The notes below the pieces were generated by a model that searched no databases, was not told the origin of the DNA, and saw only the letters and a list, made by a program, of their open reading frames with translations. A program made the translations under genes and the position numbers. Shown here one piece after another: positions 7,946 to 15,379 of a stretch of DNA of 32,170 bases. Origin of the DNA: Halalkalicoccus subterraneus (lineage in GTDB: Archaea > Halobacteriota > Halobacteria > Halobacteriales > Halalkalicoccaceae). Positions within the stretch are counted from its first letter, which is position 1, and every line of letters starts with the position of its first letter. Location of the stretch: positions 1-32,170 of the forward strand of contig NZ_RDQG01000052.1 in NCBI RefSeq assembly GCF_003697815.1, read 5' to 3'.

Positions 7946-8932
7946 ATGGTCACGTTTCTCTCCGGGGGGACCGGGACGCCGAAGCTCCTCTCCGGCACAG
8001 AGGACGTCTTTTCGCCCGAGGAAACGACGGTGATCGCGAACACGGGTGACGACATCGAACTCGGCGGGCTGTTCGTCTCGCCGGACGTTGATACCGTGCT
8101 GTTCGAGCGTGGCGGCGCCCTCGACCGCGAGACGTGGTGGGGAATGGAGGGCGACACCCACGAGACCGACGAGTTCCTCTTCGAACTCGCCGAGAGCGCG
8201 GGGTTGGAGGACGGCCCGCGCTACCTTTCCGACGAACGCCAGACCGCCGGCAGGGAGATCGCTCGCTGGCGGCGCTTCTCGGGGATCGCGGAGTTCATGA
8301 CGATCGGCGACAAGGATCGGGCGGTCCACATCACCCGGACGAGCCTGCTCGACGAGGGCCACACCCTTACGGAGGTCACCCGTACCCTCGCCGATGCCTT
8401 CGGACTGGAGATCGACCTCGTCCCGATGAGCGACGACCCGCTCGCGACGATCGTCCACACCCCTGACGGACCCATGCACTTCCAGGAGTTCTGGGTCGCG
8501 CGTCGGGGCGAGCCGACCATCGAGGACGTGGAGTTCCGCGGCGAGGCGTGCTCGACGCCGGCGGTCCGTGAGGCTCTCGGGGACCGAGTCGTGATTGGCC
8601 CCTCGAACCCGGTCACCAGTATCGGCCCGATCCGCGCGGTCGAGGGGGTCGAGGAGGCGCTTGTCGAAGCGCCGGTGGTCGCGGTCTCCCCGTTCGTCGA
8701 GAACCGGGTCTTTTCGGGGCCCGCGGGCGACCTGCTGGCCGCGACGGGCTATGAGCCCTCGACGGCGGGCGTCGCCGAGGCCTATCCCTTCGTCGACGCG
8801 TTCGTACTGGATTCGGCGGACGGAACCGACCTGAATCGACCAGTTGTCCACACCGACACGGCGATGGACTCGCCAGAGGACGGGGTCCGCGTGGCGCGGG
8901 CGGTCGACGAGGCGCTCTCGGAGGTGACCTGA
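7946..8932 (+). CDS. cofD: 2-phospho-L-lactate transferase (CofD), coenzyme F420 biosynthesis
   Basis: A 328-residue CofD homologue. The N-terminal phosphate-binding signature [15 protein letters not shown] (GGTGTPK at residues 7-13) and the NTGDD segment near residues 32-36 are diagnostic. [13 protein letters not shown] and the conserved [15 protein letters not shown] block follow in the C-terminal half. The enzyme transfers an activated phospholactyl-type group from a guanosine-diphosphate donor to the deazaflavin Fo, giving F420-0. It is the first gene of an operon whose four cistrons overlap by 1, 4 and 4 nt. That suggests the downstream unassigned genes act in cofactor metabolism too. 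Confidence 0.95.
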   Translation: MVTFLSGGTGTPKLLSGTEDVFSPEETTVIANTGDDIELGGLFVSPDVDTVLFERGGALDRETWWGMEGDTHETDEFLFELAESAGLEDGPRYLSDERQTAGREIARWRRFSGIAEFMTIGDKDRAVHITRTSLLDEGHTLTEVTRTLADAFGLEIDLVPMSDDPLATIVHTPDGPMHFQEFWVARRGEPTIEDVEFRGEACSTPAVREALGDRVVIGPSNPVTSIGPIRAVEGVEEALVEAPVVAVSPFVENRVFSGPAGDLLAATGYEPSTAGVAEAYPFVDAFVLDSADGTDLNRPVVHTDTAMDSPEDGVRVARAVDEALSEVT

Positions 8933-9666
8933 TGCGCGTGGTCGCCGCGAGCCTGAGCGGGCAGTCGGACGCCGAGTGGGCACGCCGGGCGAGCGAGTAC
9001 GTCGATCGTGCGATCCTCGGTGGGGTCGCGCTCGACGAACCATCGAGGGAGGCCGCCCGCGAGCTGGTCGCGCGGGGCCGCGAGGAGTTCCTGCCTACCG
9101 ATCCCCTCGGGTTCGTCAACGACCAGCTCGCGGCGCTCTCGAGGGACGGGATCGGGACGGGGTTCAACGTCCGGAGCACCTCGCCCGGGCCGGTCCGGGC
9201 GGCGGCAGAGATCTGCCGGAATCACGACGCGATCCCCGAGATCAACGCCCACTGTCGGCAGGCAGAGTTGTGCCGGGTGGGCTGTGGCGAGGCGTTGCTT
9301 CGAGATACCGACCGGCTCTCCGAGCAGGTCCGTGCGGCGGCCGAGACGGGCGCGCGGGTGAGCGTGAAGGTGCGAGCGGAGGTTCCGGGCGTCGATCTCG
9401 TGGAGACCGCACGGGCGATCGAGGACGCCGGGGCGGCGATCGTCCACGTCGACGCGATGGACTCCGAGCCGGTGATTCGTGAGGTAAACGAGGTGAGCGA
9501 CCTGTTCGTGATCGCGAACAACGAGGTGCGAGGGCGAGAAAGCGCCCACGAGTACTTCGCTCTCGGCGCCGACGCGGTGAGCGTCGGCCGGCCGAGCGAC
9601 GATCCACGAGTGCTCGCTCGCGTGCGCGAGGCGGTCGACGCCTGGGATCGGGAGGCGAGCGCATGA
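8932..9666 (+). CDS. Dus-like TIM-barrel flavoprotein (NifR3-related, no RNA-binding domain)
   Basis: A 244-residue TIM-barrel protein related to tRNA-dihydrouridine synthases. Dus-type landmarks are present: EINAHCRQAELCRVGCGEALL (residues 103-123) aligns with the NxGCP..GaaLl active-site loop and keeps the cysteine at 108. VSVKVRAE matches the vKxRxG lysine strand, and IANNEVRG...GADAVSVGRPS matches the phosphate-binding end of the barrel. At 244 residues it lacks room for the C-terminal helical tRNA-binding domain of true Dus enzymes. Two extra cysteines (114, 118) lie in the same loop. It overlaps cofD by one base (TGATG) and the next gene by four. A role as an FMN-dependent reductase in cofactor synthesis is an inference; a tRNA-modifying role is not excluded. 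Confidence 0.82.
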   Translation: MRVVAASLSGQSDAEWARRASEYVDRAILGGVALDEPSREAARELVARGREEFLPTDPLGFVNDQLAALSRDGIGTGFNVRSTSPGPVRAAAEICRNHDAIPEINAHCRQAELCRVGCGEALLRDTDRLSEQVRAAAETGARVSVKVRAEVPGVDLVETARAIEDAGAAIVHVDAMDSEPVIREVNEVSDLFVIANNEVRGRESAHEYFALGADAVSVGRPSDDPRVLARVREAVDAWDREASA

Positions 9667-10490
9667 GGCCCGCCGAGAACGCCCAGCTCGCGCTGTTGCT
9701 CGAAGTCTCGGGAACGCCCAAGCCGGGCAACGTCGACCGCGATCGCGACCTCGATGACCTGCGCTACGAACAGTTCCTCTCGGGCGCGGTCGGCGCGGGC
9801 GCGGGGCTGCGAGCCGCGGAGTCAGGCCCCGTCGGCGAGACCTTCGAGCGCGCCGTACAGGGGATGGTCGATCCGCACGGCGAGAACACCCAGTTCGGGG
9901 CGCTCCTCTTGCTCACGCCGTTGGTTCGGGCAGCAAACGAGGAGAATCTCTCACCGGCGGGCGTCGACAGCGTCGTCAAGGACACCACCGTCACGGACGC
10001 CGCGGCGTTCTACCGGGCGTTCGAGCACTGTTCGGTGTTCGTCTCCGATCCGCCCGCCGACGCGGGCGAACTCGACGTTCGACGCGGCGCGGCGGCGGTT
10101 CCGGCCGTCGAAGAACGGGACCTCTCCCTGTACGAGGTCATGGCGCTGGGCGAGGACGAGGACGACGTGGCCCGCGAGTGGACGGGCGGGTTCGAGCGCT
10201 CGTTTCGGGTGGCGAGTCGGATCGGGGAGCTCCCGGGATCGCTCTCGGATCGGACGGCGGCGGTCTTCTGCGAGCAGTTGGCCGAACACCCCGACACGCT
10301 GGTGGCGAAGAAACACGGGTCCGAAACGGCCGAGTGGGCAAGCAAGGAGATCGCCGAGCACCTCGGCGACATCGACATGCTCATCTCGCTCGCTAACTCG
10401 TTCGTCCGGCGTGGGATCAACCCCGGGACTACGGCGGATATCGTCGCCGCCGGCCTCTTCATCGCGCTCGAACGGGGTGTCGAGGTGTGA
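9663..10490 (+). CDS. CitG/MdcB-like protein (triphosphoribosyl-dephospho-CoA synthase family, COG1767)
   Basis: A 275-residue, mostly helical protein. It shows the CitG-like VSGTPKPGNVDRDRDLDDL opening (PGxVD motif) and the GENTQFGALLLLTPLV block, equivalent to the NTHKG region of CitG. The acidic/Lys pair region TLVAKKHG is also present. In bacteria the family attaches a phosphoribosyl group from ATP to dephospho-CoA for citrate or malonate lyase. No such lyase is present here and none is expected, so the family name probably misdescribes its job. Its place between a Dus-like protein and a DUF447-like protein, behind cofD, points to cofactor biosynthesis. From memory, COG1767 and DUF447 relatives also cluster with tetrahydromethanopterin genes in methylotrophs. 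ATGA overlap with the gene before, GTGA with the gene after. Confidence 0.8.
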   Translation: MRPAENAQLALLLEVSGTPKPGNVDRDRDLDDLRYEQFLSGAVGAGAGLRAAESGPVGETFERAVQGMVDPHGENTQFGALLLLTPLVRAANEENLSPAGVDSVVKDTTVTDAAAFYRAFEHCSVFVSDPPADAGELDVRRGAAAVPAVEERDLSLYEVMALGEDEDDVAREWTGGFERSFRVASRIGELPGSLSDRTAAVFCEQLAEHPDTLVAKKHGSETAEWASKEIAEHLGDIDMLISLANSFVRRGINPGTTADIVAAGLFIALERGVEV

Positions 10491-11113
10491 GCGGCGAGGG
10501 TGGTGAGGACGGGGACGGAAACGCGAGCGATAGCGGCTGGCCGGTCGACCTCGACGGCGTGGTCGAGTCGGTCGCCGCCACGCTGGGCCCAAACGACCGG
10601 TGGAACTTCGCCGCTCTCGGCCTCTTTCCGGACGAACCGGTCACCGCCCGGACGTGGGGTAACACCCGTACCAGACGGAACTTCCACCGCGAGGGCGAGG
10701 GGTACGTCCAGTTCACGCGCGATCCCGTCGCGTTCGTCGAGGCGGCCTGTTCGATCCACGAGCGCGACGACCCCGTTCTCCCCTCGGCGGACGCGTGGGT
10801 TCGCGTCGAGGTGGGGCGGGTCGAGATGGGCGAATCGGGCGGCACGCAGTGGGAGAGGTGGGCACTCACGCCCGTCGAGTCGGGCGTGGAACGCCGAGTG
10901 GTGCCGACGATTTCGCGGGGTCGTGGCGCCGTGATCGAGGGGGCCGTCGCGGCCTCGCGTCTCGACGTGCCGAGCTACGACACCGCCGACCTGCTCGATC
11001 GACTCGCCTACTTCGAGGGGGTCGTCGAGCGCTGTGGAAGCGAGCGCGACCGGGTAGCCTTCGACCGGCTCACGGAACACTCGGGCTGGAAGCGTCGAAA
11101 CGAATCCTTTTAG
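10487..11113 (+). CDS. DUF447-like protein (predicted FMN-binding split barrel)
   Basis: A 208-residue protein with a GTG start inside the preceding stop region (GTGA overlap). After a low-complexity acidic head it reads WNFAALGLFPDEPVTARTWGNTRTRRNF, then QFTRDPVAFVEAACS. This is the layout of DUF447/COG2457 proteins, for which an FMN-binding split-barrel fold has been described in a methanogen member. The C-terminal part, RGRGAVIEGAVAASRLDVP, also fits. It closes the cofD operon. The rps17e promoter (CTTTTAGG) overlaps its last codons and stop. Function unknown; the operon context argues for a role with the CitG-like and Dus-like proteins. Confidence 0.7.
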   Translation: MSGEGGEDGDGNASDSGWPVDLDGVVESVAATLGPNDRWNFAALGLFPDEPVTARTWGNTRTRRNFHREGEGYVQFTRDPVAFVEAACSIHERDDPVLPSADAWVRVEVGRVEMGESGGTQWERWALTPVESGVERRVVPTISRGRGAVIEGAVAASRLDVPSYDTADLLDRLAYFEGVVERCGSERDRVAFDRLTEHSGWKRRNESF

Positions 11114-11114
11114 G
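11107..11114 (+). promoter_or_regulatory. TATA-like box of rps17e
   Basis: CTTTTAGG is centred ~28 nt upstream of the rps17e ATG at 11138 and overlaps the stop codon of the preceding gene. rps17e can therefore be transcribed separately from the cofactor operon. Confidence 0.55.
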
Positions 11115-11137
11115 CCGACACGCAAGTAACGCGGGGT

Positions 11138-11332
11138 ATGGCAATCAAACCGGCCTACGTCAAGAAGACGGGGACGCTCCTCATGGAGCGCTATCCGGAA
11201 GCCTTCGGCAGCGACTTCGATCACAACAAGAACAGCGTCCGCGAACTCACCAACATCGAGTCCAAGGGTGTCCGCAACCGGATCGCAGGCTACGTCACCC
11301 GCAAACACGACCAGCAGCAGGCCGCCCAGTAG
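11138..11332 (+). CDS. rps17e: 30S ribosomal protein S17e
   Basis: A 64-residue protein reading MAIKPAYVKKTGTLLMERYP, followed by FDHNKNSVRELTNIESKGVRNRIAGYVTRK. This is a full-length match to the archaeal/eukaryal ribosomal protein S17e, a basic component of the small subunit. Its length is normal for archaea. It lies just upstream of asd on the same strand, but a 137-nt gap with its own TATA-like box means asd can be transcribed independently. Confidence 0.97.
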   Translation: MAIKPAYVKKTGTLLMERYPEAFGSDFDHNKNSVRELTNIESKGVRNRIAGYVTRKHDQQQAAQ

Positions 11333-11438
11333 AACTTCTTCCGAGCCGTCGTCTCGCCCGCGAGCGCCCGCTTCGGGGAGCGGTCGCGACAGCGTTTGCC
11401 CGTATCACAATTGGAATCCGAACTCCCGTATCCAAACC

Positions 11439-11445
11439 GTTTTGA
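11439..11445 (+). promoter_or_regulatory. TATA-like box of asd
   Basis: GTTTTGA lies about 27 nt upstream of the asd ATG at 11470, in the 137-nt gap after rps17e. The gap holds no gene. Confidence 0.35.
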
Positions 11446-11469
11446 ACGCCCTGTACCCTATCCTCGCTA

Positions 11470-12504
11470 ATGACTCACACTGTCGGTATCCTCGGTGCGA
11501 CCGGTGCGGTCGGACAGCGACTCATCCAACTGCTCGATCCCCACCTTGATTTCGAGATCGAAGCGCTCACCGCGAGCTCCGAGAGCGCGGGCAAACCCTA
11601 CCGGAAGGCCGCGAAATGGCGCATCAGCACGCCCATCCCCGAGAGCGTGGCCGACATCACGGTCGCCGAAACCGATCCCGACGCGATCGATAACGACATC
11701 GACCTGCTGTTCTCCTCGCTTCCCTCCGCGGTCGGCGAGCGCGTCGAGAGCGACTTCTGTGAGGCGGGCTACCTCGTCTCCTCGAACTCCTCGAACCAGC
11801 GCATGGCCGAGGACGTTCCACTGGTGATCCCCGAGGTCAACGCCGACCACCTCGGACTCCTCGAAGTGCAGCGCGACGAGCGGGGCTGGGACGGCGCGAT
11901 GGTGAAAAACCCCAACTGCTCGACGATCACGATGGTCCCCACGCTCGCCGCACTCGACGAGTTCGGACTCTCGAGAGTCCACGTCGCGACCCTGCAGGCC
12001 GTCTCGGGGGCGGGCTACGACGGCGTCACCTCGATGGAGATCATCGACAACGCCATCCCGCACATCGGCGGCGAGGAGGAGAAGATGGAAAGCGAGTCCA
12101 AGAAGCTGCTCGGCGGGTTCGACGGGGCGGAGCTGTCGATGCACGACGCCGCTGTGTCGGCCTCCTGTAACCGGATTCCCACGCTGGACGGCCACCTCGA
12201 GAACGTCTGGGTCGAGGCCGAGGAGGACATGACCGCCGAGGACGCCCGCGAGGCGATGGAGTCCTACGAGTCGGCTGACCTCCCGAGTTCGCCCGACCCC
12301 CTGATCCGGGTGTTCGAGGAGCCAGAGCGCCCCCAGCCCCGCCTCGACCGCGAGCGCGAGAACGGCATGCAGATCTGCGCGGGCGGCCTGCGTGAGAGCG
12401 AGAGCGGCCTGCAGTACAACTGTCTGGCCCACAACACGCTTCGCGGCGCGGCCGGCGCGAGCGTGCTGAACGGCGAGTTGCTCGCGAAGGAAGGATACCT
12501 GTAG
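11470..12504 (+). CDS. asd: Aspartate-semialdehyde dehydrogenase
   Basis: A 344-residue enzyme that reduces aspartyl-4-phosphate with NADPH to aspartate semialdehyde, the branch point to lysine, threonine and methionine. The NADP-binding loop is VGILGATGAVGQRL (residues 5-18) and the catalytic cysteine is C150 in VKNPNCSTITM. A conserved QAVSGAGYDG block and the SCNRIPTLDGHLENVWVE segment with the catalytic histidine follow. The length and motifs match the archaeal/fungal type of ASADH. A 7-bp stem-loop follows directly after the stop codon. Confidence 0.96.
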   Translation: MTHTVGILGATGAVGQRLIQLLDPHLDFEIEALTASSESAGKPYRKAAKWRISTPIPESVADITVAETDPDAIDNDIDLLFSSLPSAVGERVESDFCEAGYLVSSNSSNQRMAEDVPLVIPEVNADHLGLLEVQRDERGWDGAMVKNPNCSTITMVPTLAALDEFGLSRVHVATLQAVSGAGYDGVTSMEIIDNAIPHIGGEEEKMESESKKLLGGFDGAELSMHDAAVSASCNRIPTLDGHLENVWVEAEEDMTAEDAREAMESYESADLPSSPDPLIRVFEEPERPQPRLDRERENGMQICAGGLRESESGLQYNCLAHNTLRGAAGASVLNGELLAKEGYL

Positions 12505-12505
12505 A

Positions 12506-12525
12506 CGCTATTCTGGCGAATAGCG
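12506..12525 (+). terminator. Stem-loop after asd
   Basis: CGCTATT-CTGGCG-AATAGCG forms a perfect 7-bp stem two bases after the asd stop codon. There is no U-tract, so it may protect or process the 3' end rather than act as an intrinsic terminator. A second hairpin, GTTCGGG-CGG-CCCGAAC, follows at 12532-12548. Confidence 0.45.
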
Positions 12526-12531
12526 GGATGC

Positions 12532-12548
12532 GTTCGGGCGGCCCGAAC
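12532..12548. repeat. Second stem-loop in the asd-marR gap
   Basis: GTTCGGG-CGG-CCCGAAC, a perfect 7-bp inverted repeat with a 3-nt loop, seven bases after the first hairpin. Between 12505 and 12743 no gene is supported; the stretch holds two hairpins, a palindrome and the marR promoter. Confidence 0.5.
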
Positions 12549-12578
12549 CGGATGGTCGACTCGTTCGAGCGTGATTGA

Positions 12579-12590
12579 CCGGTATACCGG
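12579..12590. promoter_or_regulatory. Perfect 12-bp palindrome upstream of marR
   Basis: CCGGTATACCGG is a perfect palindrome 154 nt upstream of the MarR start. It could be a protein-binding site, but it is too far from the mapped-looking promoter to be the main operator. Confidence 0.3.
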
Positions 12591-12713
12591 CCGAGCGTCG
12601 GTCGTACTCGGCCACTTATCCGATCTCCTCCTCACTCGAGCGATACCAGTCACGTCGATGTCGATGTTCAGTGTACCGATCTCTCCCGACCCGACCGCGA
12701 TCAGGAACCCGCC

Positions 12714-12734
12714 GATTAAGTTGCACCAGCAACT
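12714..12734 (+). promoter_or_regulatory. marR promoter with overlapping inverted-repeat operator
   Basis: A TATA-like GATTAAG (12714-12720) is centred ~27 nt before the MarR ATG at 12744, giving a leaderless transcript. Overlapping its end is AGTTGC-ACCA-GCAACT (12719-12734), an inverted repeat with 6-bp arms between the TATA box and the expected start of transcription. A dimeric winged-helix repressor bound there would block transcription, so this is a good candidate autoregulatory site. Confidence 0.55.
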
Positions 12735-12743
12735 ACTTGCCGT

Positions 12744-13181
12744 ATGGACACGAACGAGCGACTCGCGTGGCACGTCTCGTTGGCCGGCCGCGCGCTGAGC
12801 GCGCGCATTCAGCGCCGTTTCGCGGAGTACGGTCTCGGCCACGGCGAGTACCGGGTGTTGTTCGCGCTGTACGAGGAGGAGGGACTGACCCAGACCGACA
12901 TCGTCGAGGACCATCACCTCGATAAGTCGGTCGTCGCCCGCGTCACGAGCCGGCTCGAGGAGAAGGACTACGTCGAGCGTCGTCCGGATCCCGAGGACCG
13001 GCGGCGCAAGCGACTGTTCCTCACCCCGTCCGCCGAGGAGATCCGACCGGCCGTCGAGTCGATCAAGGAGGAGGTGAACGCGGAGGTGACCCGCGGCCTC
13101 GACGAGAGGGAGGTCGAGTCGCTCGTGGCCGGCCTGCGGACCGTCGCAGGGAACCTCGGGGCCGAACTGGAGGACGAGTGA
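12744..13181 (+). CDS. MarR-family transcriptional regulator
   Basis: A 145-residue winged-helix protein with the MarR layout. An N-terminal dimerisation helix (LAWHVSLAGRALSARIQRRF) leads into a wHTH around residues 35-100 (LTQTDIVEDHHLDKSVVARVTSRLEEKDYVERRPDPEDRRRKRLFLT). The DxRRRKR wing is typical, and a C-terminal helix completes the dimer interface. MarR proteins repress efflux or detoxification genes and release DNA on binding small molecules. It overlaps the MFS gene by one base (TGATG), so it very probably controls that transporter and itself through the inverted repeat at 12719-12734. Confidence 0.93.
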   Translation: MDTNERLAWHVSLAGRALSARIQRRFAEYGLGHGEYRVLFALYEEEGLTQTDIVEDHHLDKSVVARVTSRLEEKDYVERRPDPEDRRRKRLFLTPSAEEIRPAVESIKEEVNAEVTRGLDEREVESLVAGLRTVAGNLGAELEDE

Positions 13182-14389
13182 TGGGCGTCGAAAACGAAAA
13201 AGCGGCCGGCGCGAGCGACCTTCGACGGCCCGAGGTCGCGCTGTGGGTGGTCATCGCGTCGGCGACGCTGACGGTGATGGCCGGGGCCATCCTCGGGCCG
13301 GTCGTCAATCAGATCCAGTCCGGTCTGGGGGTCCCCCAGTCCCAAGCCGGGCTGATCATCACGACCCACGGCCTCTTCATCGTCCTGACCAGCCCTATCG
13401 CCGGCACGATCATCGACCGGATCGGGCCGCGCCGGCCGTACATCGCCGGGCTGTTCGTCTACGGCGTCGCCGGTGCAGCAGGCCTCGTCGTCGAGTCGTT
13501 CCCGCTGTTGCTCGCCTCGCGGGCGGTGCTCGGCGTCGGCGTCGCGTTCGTCTACACCGGCGTGACGGTGCTCATCTACAACCTCTTTTCCGACGAGCGC
13601 AAGGACCGCGCGATGGGACTTCGCGGGAGCGCCAACAGCCTCGGCGGCGCGGTCTGGCCGGTCGTCGGCGGCGCGCTCGGGACGCTGTCGTGGCAGGCTC
13701 CCTTCGCGGTCTACGGGCTGGCGCTTCCGCTGGGGGTGCTCGCGTACCTCACGGTTCCCGAGACCGCACTCAACGGCGAAAACCCCGTCCAATCGAGCGA
13801 TGAGGGCGGTCTCGCCGGGCTGCTCTCCGTGTTCACGTCGCGGCCGATCATCCTGTTGGTTTACGGGCTCTATTTCGTCGCGAACCTCCTGTTGTACGCC
13901 TACACCGTCTACTACCCCGCGCTCCTGGCGGCGTTCGGGGTCGAATCCTCGCTGGTCATCAGCCTCTATCTCGCGGCGCTCGGCGTCGCCGGCGGGACGA
14001 GCGCGTACTTCTACGAGCGGATCAAGCGACGCTTTGACTACCGCCGGATCACGCTCGCGGCGCTCGCGCTGTGGACGGTCGCCTTCCTCGTCGCGACGGT
14101 GGCAGACGGGCGTTTCGTCGCCATCCTCCCGGTCGCGCTGTTCGGGCTGGGCCAGGGGCTCGTCTTCCCGACCGTGTTGCTCTGGATCGAGGAACTGGCC
14201 CCTGACGACCGGAAGGGCCAGTACAGCTCCTACGTCGCGATGTTCGGCTATATCGGCCAGTTCCTCTCGCCGGTGGTACTCGGACCCGTCTCGGGTGCGG
14301 CGGGCGTTCACGCCGTTTTCGGCGTCGCGGGAGCGTTCGTCGGCGTCGCGGCGCTGGGCGTGGCGATCGCCCGCCTCCGGCGCCGCTGA
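13181..14389 (+). CDS. MFS transporter, probable drug/metabolite exporter
   Basis: A 402-residue major facilitator with about 12 hydrophobic segments. The loop after the second segment reads SPIAGTIIDRIGPRRPYIAG, the MFS motif A (G...D..G.R). VFVYTGVTVLIYNLFSDERKDRAMGLRGSANSLGGAVWP matches the DHA-type export signature, and a long cytoplasmic loop around residues 190-215 separates the halves. I start at the ATG at 13181; a GTG three bases upstream is less likely. The overlap with the MarR gene predicts a regulated exporter. The substrate is unknown. It converges with the hydroxyacid dehydrogenase, leaving only 8 bp between stop codons. Confidence 0.9.
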   Translation: MGVENEKAAGASDLRRPEVALWVVIASATLTVMAGAILGPVVNQIQSGLGVPQSQAGLIITTHGLFIVLTSPIAGTIIDRIGPRRPYIAGLFVYGVAGAAGLVVESFPLLLASRAVLGVGVAFVYTGVTVLIYNLFSDERKDRAMGLRGSANSLGGAVWPVVGGALGTLSWQAPFAVYGLALPLGVLAYLTVPETALNGENPVQSSDEGGLAGLLSVFTSRPIILLVYGLYFVANLLLYAYTVYYPALLAAFGVESSLVISLYLAALGVAGGTSAYFYERIKRRFDYRRITLAALALWTVAFLVATVADGRFVAILPVALFGLGQGLVFPTVLLWIEELAPDDRKGQYSSYVAMFGYIGQFLSPVVLGPVSGAAGVHAVFGVAGAFVGVAALGVAIARLRRR

Positions 14390-14397
14390 TACGCGGT

Positions 14398-15354
14398 TCA
14401 GACGACCTGATTCTTCAGTCCCGACTCGCCCGCGTCGATGCGCTCGACGTTCTCGGCGACGATGTCGGCCAGCCGCTCGTAGTATCTCGGGGTATGGCCG
14501 GCGTTGTGGGGCGTGATCTGGACGTTCCCGAAGTCCCACAGCGGGTGGTCCTCCGGGAGCGGTTCGGGGTCAGTCACGTCGAGCGCCGCGCCCCGAAGCT
14601 TGTTGCGCCGTAGCGCCGAGACGAGCGCGTCGGTCTCGACGACCGGGCCACGCGCGATGTTCACCAATAGAGCGTCCTCGGGCAGCGTAACGAACTCCTC
14701 CTCGCCGATCAGCCCGCGGGTGGTGTCGGTCAGCGGGCAGGCGAGCACCAGGACGTCGGTGCGCGAAAGCGCCTCGTGGAGCGCCCTCTCCTCGAAGCCG
14801 ATCACCTCGTCGGTGGGTCCGCCCTTCTCGGGGGTGTAGCGCACGCCGATGGTGTCGACGCCGAACCCATCGAGGCGCTCGACGATCGCCTCGCCGATCG
14901 CACCCAGCCCGACGACCGTGACGGTCGATCCCATGAACTCGTCGGTCTGGTAGTGGCGCCACTCGTGGGCGTCTTGCTGGTCGCGTCCTTTGAGAAAGTC
15001 CCGCGAGAAGGCGAGAATCGAGCCGATGACCTGCTCGGCGATGTTCGGGCCGTGAACCCCTGCGGCGTTCGTCACCCGGACGCCCGCCTCTTCTAGAGAA
15101 CCCATCGGGAGATGACCAGTCCCGGCGTACGCACACGCGAAGTGGTCGAGGTTCTCGGCGTGGCTCAACAGTTCCTCGTCGATCCCCATGCCGACGGTGA
15201 TCCGCGCGTCGGCGATCAGTTCTCGTTCCCCGTCGGGTGTCTCTGCGACCCGGATCTCGTGGTCGGGCAGTCGCTCTCGGATCTCGCGAGCGAGATCGGA
15301 AACGGGCATTCCGTGGGTTCCCCGTCGGAGGACGAGGATGGGTTCGCTGGACAT
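14398..15354 (-). CDS. D-isomer-specific 2-hydroxyacid dehydrogenase family protein
   Basis: A 318-residue NAD(P)-dependent dehydrogenase. The Rossmann loop is VVGLGAIGEA (GLGAIG at 149-154). The catalytic triad is visible as R235 (VNIARGPVV), E264 (TDPEPLP) and H283 (TPHNAGHTP). The family reversibly reduces 2-keto acids to D-2-hydroxyacids, and relatives in haloarchaea act on a broad range of keto acids. The exact substrate, such as glyoxylate or a branched keto acid, is not resolvable. A CTAAGT element about 26 nt upstream overlaps the end of the amidohydrolase gene, so it can be expressed separately or by read-through. Confidence 0.93.
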   Translation of the reverse strand: MSSEPILVLRRGTHGMPVSDLAREIRERLPDHEIRVAETPDGERELIADARITVGMGIDEELLSHAENLDHFACAYAGTGHLPMGSLEEAGVRVTNAAGVHGPNIAEQVIGSILAFSRDFLKGRDQQDAHEWRHYQTDEFMGSTVTVVGLGAIGEAIVERLDGFGVDTIGVRYTPEKGGPTDEVIGFEERALHEALSRTDVLVLACPLTDTTRGLIGEEEFVTLPEDALLVNIARGPVVETDALVSALRRNKLRGAALDVTDPEPLPEDHPLWDFGNVQITPHNAGHTPRYYERLADIVAENVERIDAGESGLKNQVV

Positions 15355-15379
15355 GGTTCGTCGGTCACGGCGACGTGAC

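Noticed and set aside
7931-9043. A 370-codon minus-strand frame opposite cofD
   Set aside because: It is Arg-rich, low complexity and opposite a strongly conserved gene. This is the usual antisense frame in GC-rich DNA.
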